64,000 nt of DNA from Actinomycetes bacterium (GTDB lineage: Bacteria; Actinomycetota; Acidimicrobiia; Acidimicrobiales; Palsa-688), in assembly GCA_021828475.1 (NCBI GenBank), contig JAJZIY010000013.1:1-64000 (forward strand). Direction: 5' to 3'. Below are positions 33,655 through 41,131 of this stretch, piece after piece. Every line of letters begins with the position of its first letter. Within the stretch, counting starts at the first letter, position 1. The translations under genes and the position numbers were made by a program. The notes under the pieces were generated by a model. That model saw nothing but the letters and a program-made list of their open reading frames with translations, did no database searches and was not told the DNA's origin.

Positions 33655-33666
33655 GACAACGTTGTC
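33655..33666. promoter_or_regulatory. LacI-type operator upstream of dhaK, GACAACGTTGTC
   Basis: Identical over all 12 bases to the palindrome at 19899-19910. It lies 24 bp ahead of the dhaK start, where a bound repressor would block transcription. The rest of 33667-33860 shows no other gene. Confidence 0.6.
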
Positions 33667-33860
33667 AGGTCGAGCGGGCTACCACAGGCGACATTGTGCT
33701 CCTCGAGCCGGGCACCCCGAGCTCGGGAACACCCTAGGGCCCTGGTGTCGCAGGGTGGGGCCACCGGGGCAGACAAGGCAGACAAGGGTGGAGGGCGGGC
33801 CGTCAGCAAAAGGCCCTGCTGGCTGTGGCCTGCTGGCCCGCGGCCTGCTCGCTACGGCCG

Positions 33861-34100
33861 CTACGGCCCGCTGCAGCCCGGTTGGTGGCCCTCGCTCAGC
33901 ACGGCGCCACAGGAGAGGCAGATGAGGTGGGCCATACAGGCCGGCTCACCGGCGACATCGGTCCCCTCCTCCCAGCTGCCGGAGCCCAGGGCCCCGACGG
34001 GCAGGCGAGCGCCCACAGGGTCACCGCCCCCCTTGGCGGGCACATCGCCCTCAGCGGTCTCCGCCGCCGGAGGCGCTGCCGGCCTGAGCCCGTCCACCAT
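33861..34100 (-). CDS. Small protein with zinc-ribbon-like tail, coupled to the regulator gene
   Basis: A 79-residue frame whose ATG shares one base with the stop of the upstream regulator (TGATG), the usual sign of translational coupling. The first 50 residues are Gly/Pro/Ala-rich without a fold I recognise. The last 25 contain CLSCG, then HQPGC, a CxxC...HxxxC pattern that could bind zinc or an iron-sulfur cluster. No known family. The coupling and the Cys/His tail are what make it credible; codon composition in such GC-rich DNA does not help. It could be an accessory to the predicted Fe-S regulator. Confidence 0.5.
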   Translation of the reverse strand: MVDGLRPAAPPAAETAEGDVPAKGGGDPVGARLPVGALGSGSWEEGTDVAGEPACMAHLICLSCGAVLSEGHQPGCSGP

Positions 34101-34798
34101 CAGACCTCCCGGACCTGGAGCCGGCATCCCGCCCGGTGCGGGTTCTTCGGCACGAGTCCCTCGACCTCGACACCGCCGGTACCCTCGGCCAGCCCTCTGG
34201 CCAACCCGAGGTGGAGCTCGCAAACGTCCTTGGCGTTGACAGCGGCAGCGCTCTCGAAGGGGCAGTTCTCGAGGACGAGCTCCGTCGCCGTACCCTTTCG
34301 ACGGCGCGCCGGCCTGAACCCGGCTCTGGCCATCTCGTGCTCGATCACGCCCACGGCGTCCCTCCCCTGGGCCTCGTCCGTGCCCGGACGGGGGACCAGG
34401 CGCGCCCGGGCCACGCCCATGCGGTGCCCGACATCCTGGACCGGGAGACCGGTGCGCATCGCCTCCGCCAGCGCAGTGGCCAACTGCTCGTACGGACCGG
34501 GGGTGCCCCAGAGCCCGGCGGCGTCAGGGGCCACCTCGTACAGGAGCCGGGGACGGCCCGGCCGGGTGCGCTCCTCCTGGCCCTCGACGACCAGGCCCGC
34601 CGAGGTGAGCACGCTCAGGTGCTGGCGGACGGCGTTGTGGTTGAGCCGGGTGTAGCTCGTCAGCTCGGCCACGTCGACGGTGCGCGCTGCGTCGACGATG
34701 TAGCGGAAGATCCGGAACCGGGTCGGGTCGCCCAGAGCCCTCGCCTGGGCCTGGACCTCGTCGGGGACTGTACGGGCGGGGGTGGTGACTGGGCACAT
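34100..34798 (-). CDS. Winged-helix regulator with C-terminal cysteine cluster (SufR-like)
   Basis: A 232-residue DNA-binding protein. An ArsR/DeoR-like winged helix occupies about residues 15-85 (ALGDPTRFRIFRYIVD, LNHNAVRQHLSVLTSAGLV, a GRPRLLYEV wing). The C-terminal domain has NCPFESAAAVNAKDVCELH and a later PHRAGC, so cysteines are spaced as in SufR-type regulators that hold a [4Fe-4S] cluster. It is thus likely to sense oxygen, nitric oxide or iron-sulfur status. It lies downstream of the membrane protein gene (34980-36362), and both have the same inverted repeat upstream, suggesting autoregulation plus control of that gene. Confidence 0.75.
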   Translation of the reverse strand: MCPVTTPARTVPDEVQAQARALGDPTRFRIFRYIVDAARTVDVAELTSYTRLNHNAVRQHLSVLTSAGLVVEGQEERTRPGRPRLLYEVAPDAAGLWGTPGPYEQLATALAEAMRTGLPVQDVGHRMGVARARLVPRPGTDEAQGRDAVGVIEHEMARAGFRPARRRKGTATELVLENCPFESAAAVNAKDVCELHLGLARGLAEGTGGVEVEGLVPKNPHRAGCRLQVREV

Positions 34799-34853
34799 CT
34801 CTCTGGTACTTTACCACCGGATACCGCTCCAGGCAGCCAAAATGCACACTAGT

Positions 34854-34869
34854 TCTAGGCTTGTGTAGA
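34854..34869. promoter_or_regulatory. Inverted repeat TCTAG-N6-GTAGA upstream of the regulator
   Basis: TCTAGGCTTGTGTAGA, in an AT-rich patch 56 bp ahead of the regulator start. It shares the TTCTAG-N7-TAGAT layout with 36365-36382 upstream of the membrane-protein gene. CTAG is rare in such GC-rich DNA, which strengthens the match. A -10-like TAAAGT (minus strand, 34813-34808) lies nearer the gene. Confidence 0.5.
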
Positions 34870-34979
34870 TCTTCTTCAGCGGGGGCACGGTACCGGTGTG
34901 AGCCGTCGACAGAGGAGGTTCACCTCCCCTAGGACCGTTGCCCTCCAGGACAGCGCCAGGTAGCGACCGCCAATTGAGC

Positions 34980-36362
34980 TCAGTGCCCCGCTGGCGCCAG
35001 GCCCGCCCGCGCCGGTCGGCCGACGGCCAGTAGGCGAACGGGCCGTACCGTGAGGTTCAGGGCTGTCACCAGGCCCGTCGCCGCGAACAGGGCCCCGGCG
35101 AGCACGGTGGCTATCGCCACGCCGGCCCCCAGCCCGAAGCAGAGCGCAGCGATGCCTGCCGTGACGAAGCCGTAGCTGAGAGCCGCCCAGGCATGCCCGT
35201 AGAGGTCGGCGAAGAGCAGGGGCCGGCCGCCAGTCCCCTTGTCGACCCCCCTCGCCCTCAGCACGGACCAACAGACGAACGGCACCACCTTGTAGCTGTG
35301 GCCGACCATAGCCTCGAGGATCCAACCGCCGAAAGCGGCCACCGAGGCCGCCACCAGGGCCACCCCGGCGTGGTGATGGGATGGCATCATGACCGCGGCG
35401 GCGAGGGCGAGCCCCGCCCCCACCGGCAGCCACCCAGCCGAGGTCAGCACGAAGGCCAGGTGCAGGTCAACCTTGCGCCTGCGGTTCCGGACGTGGGCCC
35501 GCAGGGATAGCAGGTGCGCTGCCAGCCCGGCCGCCAGGACCAGGGCGCCAGGGCCGGCGAGCAGCGGCACACCCAGCAGCAGGCCGGGGGACAGCAGAGC
35601 GACACCCGCCGGTACCGCTCGGACGGCGACCCGCCCGGCCAGGTGGCGCCCGGGCACGTGGGCCAGGAAGAACATCGGCCAGAGCTTCTCAGCAACCGCA
35701 ATGTAGGTGAGGCCGAGCCAGCCGAACAGGCCTACGACGGCATGAGCCAGCACCACGTGGCCCGACAGGTCCCACCAGTTGCCCCGCCTGTCGGCTACAT
35801 AGACCACGCCGAAGCAGCCGGTCACGACGAAACCGGCAAGTGCAAAGCGCAGGCCGGTCACCGGAGCACCCTTGCCCCTCGAGGCCAGGGGATGCCAAAG
35901 GTTGAGCACGAGCAGCGTGAGCGCGACCGCCGCCAGAGCTCCTCCGGCCTCGACGACGCCCTCCTGCCCGGTGGCGAACCCCGCAGGCAGGAGCCAGGCG
36001 CCACCGAGCCAGGCGGCGAACGTCGCCCACGCAAGCCGCACCGAGCGCAGTGGCCGCTGAGTGACCACGGGTACGAACTGGTGAGCCGCCCCGAGCACCC
36101 CCATTGAGAGCGTCGCCAGCATGCCCAGGTGGGCGGCAGCAACGACCCGGTCAGCCGTCGGGTCCAGGGTCGCCGTCCGGCTGGCCCAGACGAGGGCGGC
36201 ACCGCATGCCACGAGGCCCGCCGCCGCGGCACCGAGATAGGCAAGCGGCACCGCCGGCGGCGGCACCGCCCCGGGCAGGCCGGCCGGCCTGGTAGGCCAG
36301 GCCCCCGCTCCGGCCGCCGGGGCCGCTGGCAGCCGGACGGGGCGGCCGGTAGGTTCGCTCAT
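34980..36362 (-). CDS. Multi-helix membrane protein, heme-copper oxidase subunit I / NnrS-like
   Basis: A 460-residue integral membrane protein with about 12 hydrophobic segments. Histidines fall within or beside helices as in heme proteins of the cytochrome oxidase subunit I/NnrS type: AAHLGMLATLSMG followed by GAAHQFVP, LAHAVVGLFGWLG, FFLAHVPG, VDLHLAF and MVGHSYKVVPFV. I do not see the copper-site histidine triad clearly, so enzymatic oxygen or NO reduction is unproven. A roughly 40-residue Pro/Ala-rich N-terminus precedes helix 1. The TCTAG inverted repeat stands 4 bp upstream of ATG and TAAGCT lies six bases before it, so the mRNA may be leaderless. The regulation by an Fe-S-type repressor fits a role in NO or oxygen stress. 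Confidence 0.6.
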   Translation of the reverse strand: MSEPTGRPVRLPAAPAAGAGAWPTRPAGLPGAVPPPAVPLAYLGAAAAGLVACGAALVWASRTATLDPTADRVVAAAHLGMLATLSMGVLGAAHQFVPVVTQRPLRSVRLAWATFAAWLGGAWLLPAGFATGQEGVVEAGGALAAVALTLLVLNLWHPLASRGKGAPVTGLRFALAGFVVTGCFGVVYVADRRGNWWDLSGHVVLAHAVVGLFGWLGLTYIAVAEKLWPMFFLAHVPGRHLAGRVAVRAVPAGVALLSPGLLLGVPLLAGPGALVLAAGLAAHLLSLRAHVRNRRRKVDLHLAFVLTSAGWLPVGAGLALAAAVMMPSHHHAGVALVAASVAAFGGWILEAMVGHSYKVVPFVCWSVLRARGVDKGTGGRPLLFADLYGHAWAALSYGFVTAGIAALCFGLGAGVAIATVLAGALFAATGLVTALNLTVRPVRLLAVGRPARAGLAPAGH

Positions 36363-36365
36363 ATT

Positions 36366-36381
36366 TCTAGCTTAGTCTAGA
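36366..36381. promoter_or_regulatory. Inverted repeat TCTAG-N6-CTAGA, putative operator
   Basis: TCTAGCTTAGTCTAGA has perfect 5-bp arms and overlaps the predicted -10 (TAAGCT, minus strand) of the membrane-protein gene. It is the perfect version of the site at 34854-34869. It also lies in the divergent region shared with the MutS-like pair. Confidence 0.55.
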
Positions 36382-36520
36382 TATACAGCCGGGGCCTCCT
36401 CTTCGCACTCACCAGCTGGTGACTTGCGGCGCTACGCTGGGGTGCAGCGATGAGGCCCGCACCCGGCGCCAGGATGGCTGATGGCTTCTACTTCTAAAAC
36501 CGAAGTTGGGTAGGAGCCAG

Positions 36521-38053
36521 ATGCCGGTTTCGATCCTGTACCCGGAGGGCGTCGACCCCTCCTCGTCCCTTCCCCTCGACGAAGGGCCTGCCGCCGACCT
36601 CGGCCTGACGCAGGTCTTCGACGCTCTGGAGCAGGGCCGCGAACAACTGGACCTGGAAAGCCTCCTTCGCACCCCGCTCGCCAGTACCGATCAGGTCGCC
36701 TACCGCCATCAGGTCATGGCCGACCTCGAGCGCCGGGATATTGCGGACGCGGTCAGGGCTTTCGGTGCCTCCATGGCGGCGGCCCGCGAGGTCCTGGGCA
36801 CCTCCGCCAGGCTGCGCAGCTACTGGCAGCGGTCCCGCGTCTTCATAGATGCCGTATCGGCGTACTGCCGCTGCGTCGACGTGCTGGCAGCGGCCCTGGA
36901 GCGGTCACGGCCCGCGTCGAGAGGCCTGACCGGCTTCGGCGCTTACCTCGGCGCGTACCGCAGGAGCGAGATGTTCACGCAGCTCTCGGCAGGTGCGGAG
37001 GAAGTAGTGGCCGGGTTGGCCGCGGTGCGCTACGGCCTGCACATCAAAGGCACGCGCGTAACGGTGTCGGCTTTCCAGGGCGAGCCCGATTATGCGCAGG
37101 AGGTGGCCACGGTGTTCGACAAGTTCCGCGAGGGGGCTGTGGACGACTACCGGGCCAGCTTCCTGGCGCCTCTCGAGATGGAGGACGTCGAGGCGGAGGT
37201 GCTCAACCTGGTCGCGCGGCTCCACCCCGAGCCGTTCGGTGCACTGGACCGCTACTTCCAGGCCCACCAGGACTTCGTGGACGCCACGGTGGCTGCCTTC
37301 GAGCGTGAGGCCCACTTCTACCTCTCCTACCTCGACTACATCCAGCCGCTGCGCGCCGCCGGCCTACCGTTCTGCTACCCGAGCCTCTCGGACGAGCCAG
37401 GCGAAACCCGGCTTGTCGACGTCTTCGACCTCGCACTGGCCAGGAAGGCATCGGGTGATGCAGGTGCCTCCGGCGTCGTCACCAACGACCTCGCTCTGAG
37501 CCAGGACGAGCGCCGGGTCGTGGTCACCGGTCCCAACAGTGGAGGCAAGACGACCTTCGCCCGCGCCGTGGGACAGCTCCACCACCTGGCCAGCCTGGGC
37601 CTGCCGGTGCCGGCGAGCGAAGCCCGGCTCGTGCTGGTCGACAAGATATTCACCTCCTTCCAGCAGGCGGAGCCGCCCGATCTGGCCCGCAGCCACTTGG
37701 AGGACGAGTTGGTGCACCTGCGCGAGGTCATAGAGCGGGCCGGGCAGCGCAGCCTCGTCGTGCTCAACGAGAGCCTCTCGTCCACCACCCTGCGGGACGC
37801 GGCCGTGCTCGGGCGGGCCGTCCTTGACCGGCTACTGGCCCGTGGGCCGTTGTGCATATACGTCACCTTCGTCGACGAACTGGCGTCCACGGGCCCCGCC
37901 ACCGTCAGCCTCGTCGCCACGGTGAGCCCGGACAACCCGGTGGTGCGCACCTACAAGCTGGAGAGAAGGCCTGCAGAAGGGCTCGCCTACGCTGCCGCTC
38001 TCGCCGAGCGCTACGGCCTCACTTACCATGCCGTCAGCTCGCGGCTCAACTGA
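36521..38053 (+). CDS. MutS-related ATPase 1
   Basis: A 510-residue protein with the MutS ATPase domain and an upstream helical lever-like region, but without the mismatch-binding domain I of true MutS. Walker A is GPNSGGKTTF (about 340-349). The Walker B region reads SLVVLNESLSSTTLRDA: aspartate is replaced by asparagine while the catalytic glutamate stays, and a Ser/Thr-rich signature follows. The start ATG 36521 has TAGGAG ahead. The stop overlaps the next start by one base (TGATG), and the second protein is of the same type, so a heterodimer is likely. Function unknown; DNA-structure recognition or recombination control are guesses from the family. Confidence 0.8.
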   Translation: MPVSILYPEGVDPSSSLPLDEGPAADLGLTQVFDALEQGREQLDLESLLRTPLASTDQVAYRHQVMADLERRDIADAVRAFGASMAAAREVLGTSARLRSYWQRSRVFIDAVSAYCRCVDVLAAALERSRPASRGLTGFGAYLGAYRRSEMFTQLSAGAEEVVAGLAAVRYGLHIKGTRVTVSAFQGEPDYAQEVATVFDKFREGAVDDYRASFLAPLEMEDVEAEVLNLVARLHPEPFGALDRYFQAHQDFVDATVAAFEREAHFYLSYLDYIQPLRAAGLPFCYPSLSDEPGETRLVDVFDLALARKASGDAGASGVVTNDLALSQDERRVVVTGPNSGGKTTFARAVGQLHHLASLGLPVPASEARLVLVDKIFTSFQQAEPPDLARSHLEDELVHLREVIERAGQRSLVVLNESLSSTTLRDAAVLGRAVLDRLLARGPLCIYVTFVDELASTGPATVSLVATVSPDNPVVRTYKLERRPAEGLAYAAALAERYGLTYHAVSSRLN

Positions 38054-39576
38054 TGAAAGTCCTCCTGCTCCACCCCGACCGCGACCCCGCCATCGGCTCC
38101 GGACCCGGCCCGGGCGCGACTGATCTCGTCCGGGATCTCGGCCTGGACAGGCTCTTCGCCGCTATGGCGCGCCGCGACGACGCCATACTCGCCAGCGCCC
38201 GGACCTGCGTGCTGGCGCCTCTGGCCCACCCCGACGAGATCGTCTGGCGCCAGCACGCACTGGCCGACTGCACTGTGGACCCCAACCTCACCAGGGACCT
38301 GTACGACCTGGCCGGCCAGACCCTCGAGGAGCACCGGAAGCTGAACTTGTGGGGGGTCAACAGATCCCCCGAGAGCCTTCGGTACTCGTCCGTTCAGTCG
38401 CTCGAGATGCTCCTGGACCGCCTCGTCCGCCTCCGCCGCCTGATGGAGGAGCGCGGTGCCGCGATGGCTTCACCCGCATGGTCCAGGTTGCGCTCGATGC
38501 TGGTCGACGAGCTCGACGACGCCTACGTCAAGACCGTGAGGGAGCACCTCGGCGAGCTCGGGCTCGGCAGGGGGGTCTTCATGAGCGCTCAGCTGGGCAG
38601 GGCCAACCGGGGTACGGCCTACCTGCTCCACCGTTCGCACCAGGAGCGGTGGCGGGACCGGGTCGCCAACCGGGCCCAGCGCGGCCTCAGTTTCAGCGTC
38701 GCCACGGGCGATGACAACAGCCTGCACGCTCTGGCCCAAATGCAGGCACGCGGGGTCAACCTGGCAGCGAACGTGCTGGCACAGTCGGTCGATACAGTGT
38801 TGAGCTTCTTCACGGCCCTACGCGACCAGGTCGCCTTCTACGTGGGCTGCCTCAACCTCCGCGAGACCCTCAACGCCAAGGGGGAGCCTGTGTGCACCCC
38901 CACCGTCCTGCCGCCCGGCGAGAGCGGTTTCAGGGCGTCCGGGCTGTACGACCCGGACCTGAGCCTGGGTCTGGAAGGCAGGGCCGTCGGCAACGACATC
39001 AGCGCTCGAGGGCGCTGCCTGCTGATCGTCACCGGTGCCAACCGTGGAGGCAAGTCCACGCTGCTGCGCAGTATCGGTGCCGCTCAATTGATGCTGCAGA
39101 GCGGCATGTTCGTGGCCGCCACCTCGTTTGCGGCCGCGCCGGCCCCCCTCGTGCTCAGCCACTTCAAGCGGGAAGAGGGCGACGACATGTCTGGGGGCAA
39201 GCTCGAAGAGGAGCTCGGGCGCATGAGCGAGATCGTCTCGCGCATCACCCCAGGCTGCCTCCTCCTGTGCAACGAGCCCTTCGCATCGACGAACGAACGG
39301 GAGGGCTCGGACATCGGCCGCCAGGTCTTCCTCCCCCTGGCCGCGGCCGGCGTGAGGGTGTGCGTCGTCACCCATCTCTACGACCTGGCGGAGAGCATCT
39401 ACCGGATGGGCGGGGATGGCACGCTCTTCCTGAGAGCTCCCCGTCAGTCGGGCGGAAGGCCTTTCGAGCTGGTCGAGGGCGCACCCGAGCCGAGCGCCTT
39501 CGGCGAGGACGTGTACGAGAAGGTCTTCGGTGAGCGGCCCGCATCGGCGTCACAGGCGGACCGAGGCCGGCCGTAG
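38053..39576 (+). CDS. MutS-related ATPase 2
   Basis: A 507-residue partner of the preceding gene, translationally coupled to it. It has the helical core with ESLRYSSVQSLEMLLDRL, Walker A GANRGGKSTLLRS (about 324-336), the SHFKREEGDDMSGGKLEEEL stretch corresponding to the MutS nucleotide-switch region, and LLLCNEPFASTNEREG as Walker B/signature. Again Asn replaces the Walker B aspartate. MutS domain I and the MutS2 Smr domain are absent. Two related but divergent ATPases in one operon suggest an obligate heterodimer like MSH2/MSH6. No nuclease or polymerase gene is adjacent. Confidence 0.8.
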   Translation: MKVLLLHPDRDPAIGSGPGPGATDLVRDLGLDRLFAAMARRDDAILASARTCVLAPLAHPDEIVWRQHALADCTVDPNLTRDLYDLAGQTLEEHRKLNLWGVNRSPESLRYSSVQSLEMLLDRLVRLRRLMEERGAAMASPAWSRLRSMLVDELDDAYVKTVREHLGELGLGRGVFMSAQLGRANRGTAYLLHRSHQERWRDRVANRAQRGLSFSVATGDDNSLHALAQMQARGVNLAANVLAQSVDTVLSFFTALRDQVAFYVGCLNLRETLNAKGEPVCTPTVLPPGESGFRASGLYDPDLSLGLEGRAVGNDISARGRCLLIVTGANRGGKSTLLRSIGAAQLMLQSGMFVAATSFAAAPAPLVLSHFKREEGDDMSGGKLEEELGRMSEIVSRITPGCLLLCNEPFASTNEREGSDIGRQVFLPLAAAGVRVCVVTHLYDLAESIYRMGGDGTLFLRAPRQSGGRPFELVEGAPEPSAFGEDVYEKVFGERPASASQADRGRP

Positions 39577-39635
39577 CCCCGGCGAGCCACTGGCAAGACC
39601 GGGGGGCGCGACGCCTGGAAGGGCGCGACACCTTG

Positions 39636-39971
39636 ATGGTCGCCTACCACCGCGACCCGGTCGAGGTGCTCAACCGGGGGGCGCGTGCGGTGTGGGACCG
39701 GAGGACATCAGCGCCGACAAGGCCGCCGTAGTAGCTCTCGACTGCGCACTGGGCCTGGAGCCAGCGTTGGGCGGCCCCTGCCGTCCTGGCCGGCCTCGTG
39801 GCGGACTGGCCCGGTACCGAGGTGGGTGCCACCGTGCTCGAAGCGGTCCGGGCCGGGCTCGAAACGAGCGCTCCCGGCCACCCCGACCGGGACTGCGGAG
39901 CGGCCTACTGCCCGAACGGGGCCATCGAGGCGTGGCGGCGGCTGCGGAGGGCCGAGGAGGAGGGCCAGTGA
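39636..39971 (+). pseudogene. Broken gene of unknown family, two tandem in-frame TAG codons
   Basis: One frame reads MVAYHRDPVEVLNRGARAVW from ATG 39636 for 31 codons and meets TAG TAG at 39729-39734. It then continues in the same frame as a plausible protein tail (AHWAWSQRWAAPAVLAGL, GHPDRDCGAAYC) to TGA 39969-39971. The whole looks like a small protein of about 110 residues interrupted by point mutation or a nearby compensating indel. Related sequence for the tail recurs after the toxin gene (40548) and near 40853. I do not recognise the family. It stands just ahead of the MazE/MazF pair. Confidence 0.45.
39885..39968 (+). repeat. Degenerate repeat copy A
   Basis: Encodes PDRDCGAAYCPNGAIEAW. 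It is similar in DNA and protein to copy B (PDQDRGAAYCLFEARW) and copy C (PDEDW followed by shifted TYYPN). The shared DNA core resembles CCGACCxGGAC...GCGGCCTACTGCC. It is the intact-looking C-terminal end of the broken gene above. Confidence 0.4.
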
Positions 39972-40005
39972 CGTTCTGCACGGCGAGCGCAGTACGGTGT
40001 GTCAC

Positions 40006-40236
40006 ATGGCTACGCTTACAATCCGCACTGATGCCGAGGTCGAGCGAGCGCTCGGGGTGCTGACCAGCGAGGGCCAGTCGCGCTCGGAGGCAGCTCGGTC
40101 CGCCATCTTGGAGGCCGAGCGGTCACACCGAAGGGCACGGCTGCGAGCCGAAGCCGAGGAGCTTCGTAACGACCCCGACGACGTGGCCGCCTCGCGTGCC
40201 CTGGCGGCTGAGATGGAGGGGCTGCGTGCGTGGTGA
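40006..40236 (+). CDS. Ribbon-helix-helix antitoxin (MazE-like)
   Basis: A 76-residue protein opening with MATLTIRTDAEVERALGVL, a typical RHH beta-strand and helix, then SRSEAARSAILEAERSHRRARL. The charged C-terminal tail (EAEELRNDPDDVAASRALAAEM) would wrap the toxin. The following MazF gene overlaps it by 11 bases, so the two are co-translated. The antitoxin should bind its own promoter; the 35 bp upstream contain no clear consensus boxes. Confidence 0.85.
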   Translation: MATLTIRTDAEVERALGVLTSEGQSRSEAARSAILEAERSHRRARLRAEAEELRNDPDDVAASRALAAEMEGLRAW

Positions 40237-40543
40237 CATCTACCGGCTAAAGCCACCCAAGGCCGCGCTGGGTCACGAGCAGGCCGGGGCCCGTTACGCC
40301 GTCGTCTTGCAGTCGGACGACCTTCCGTTGTCCACCTGGGTCGTCGCCCCAACTTCGACCGGGCGCCGGGCGGCGTCGTTCCGCCCGGAGATCGAGATCG
40401 GCACGACCAAGACCCGCGTCATGGTGGAGCAGCTCTTGGCTGTTGACCCTGAAGCCCGTCTCGGCGATTTTGCCGGGAGGCTAACCGCCCAAGACATGCA
40501 GCTCGTCGACGATGCGCTCCGGGCCGTCCTGGCCCTCGACTGA
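40226..40543 (+). CDS. mazF: MazF/PemK-family mRNA interferase toxin
   Basis: A 105-residue toxin of the CcdB/PemK fold. It begins GDIYRLKPPKAALGHEQAGARYAVVLQSD, where the RGD(I/V) strand and the later RYAVVLQ are family marks, and carries WVVAPTSTGRR with the catalytic-type Thr/Ser plus TRVMVEQLLAVD. Such toxins cut single-stranded RNA at short sequences. GTG 40226, 11 bp inside the antitoxin gene, is chosen because residue 2 begins the conserved RGDIY. Sequence similar to repeat copy A follows its stop in the same frame. Confidence 0.88.
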   Translation: MRGDIYRLKPPKAALGHEQAGARYAVVLQSDDLPLSTWVVAPTSTGRRAASFRPEIEIGTTKTRVMVEQLLAVDPEARLGDFAGRLTAQDMQLVDDALRAVLALD

Positions 40544-40636
40544 GCGCCCGACCAGGACCGCGGCGCGGCCTACTGCCTGTTCGAGGCGCGGTGGAGGGCC
40601 AGGCGGTCGGACGGGGGGGACCGCCGATGGGCTGAG
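40544..40636 (+). repeat. Degenerate repeat copy B, in frame after the mazF stop
   Basis: Immediately after the toxin TGA the frame continues PDQDRGAAYCLFEARW up to TGA near 40636 region, echoing copy A (PDRDCGAAYC). It could be the tail of an older gene left behind at the insertion point of the toxin-antitoxin pair. Confidence 0.4.
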
Positions 40637-40848
40637 CCGGCCCGCTCGTCGTGACTCCTCGCGATGTCCTGGTCGCCCAGGTCGAGGCGCCTCTTGGGGA
40701 GGACTAGAACAGATCCACTGCCGCTCGGTTCCCGGGTACGCACGATGGCGCCTTCTGTTCCGCCACACTCGACATTCTGCCTACACGTGGTAGTCGGGGT
40801 ACCGCCCCAGCGTGCAGCCGAGCCCACTTGGACGGCATCGGGCCGCCC

Positions 40849-40915
40849 CGACGAGGACTGGGCCGCGCCACCTACTACCCGAACAGGCCATCCGGCAGAT
40901 CAGCCCGGGGAGCAC
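40849..40915 (+). repeat. Degenerate repeat copy C
   Basis: CCCCGACGAGGACTGGGC followed by CTACTACCCGAACAGGCC parallels copy A at DNA level, but one half is shifted in frame, so it is decayed. It precedes the PHD-type toxin-antitoxin pair. Confidence 0.35.
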
Positions 40916-40920
40916 CAACC

Positions 40921-41100
40921 GTGTGCCGGGACACTCCTGCCGCCGAAGTCGCCTCCCTTGCCGCCGCCCGCCGCAAGCGCGACGAAGTCGAGGCCCTCAT
41001 GGCCGAGGGGTGCGCCGCGGCCCTCGCCATGAGCGACGACGAGTTCTGGGGCGCGCTCCGGGCCGTCGATGAGCGCAGGTCGCCAGCCACAGACATTTGA
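40921..41100 (+). CDS. Small hypothetical protein, 59-60 residues
   Basis: From GTG 40921 the frame encodes a highly charged helical protein (AAARRKRDEVEALMAEGCAA, then DDEFWGALRAVDERR). The frame is also open upstream through repeat copy C. The start and even the existence of the gene are uncertain: no ribosome-binding site is evident. It ends at the -35 box of the following antitoxin promoter. It may be the intact 3' end of a decayed gene. Confidence 0.35.
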   Translation: MCRDTPAAEVASLAAARRKRDEVEALMAEGCAAALAMSDDEFWGALRAVDERRSPATDI

Positions 41101-41124
41101 CAAACATCAGATATCAGGTACAGT
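41097..41124 (+). promoter_or_regulatory. Promoter of the PHD-type toxin-antitoxin pair
   Basis: TTGACA (41097-41102), 16 bp, then TACAGT (41119-41124). The GTG at 41132 is about seven bases beyond the -10, so the transcript is probably leaderless. The spacer contains ATCAGATATCAG, a direct repeat of ATCAG with a GATATC palindrome, a candidate site for antitoxin autoregulation. Confidence 0.6.
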
Positions 41125-41131
41125 GGACGCC

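Noticed and set aside
31100-33925. 941-codon open frame on the plus strand
   Set aside because: Covers the aldolase in another frame and dhaL/dhaK in antisense. No motifs, low-complexity.
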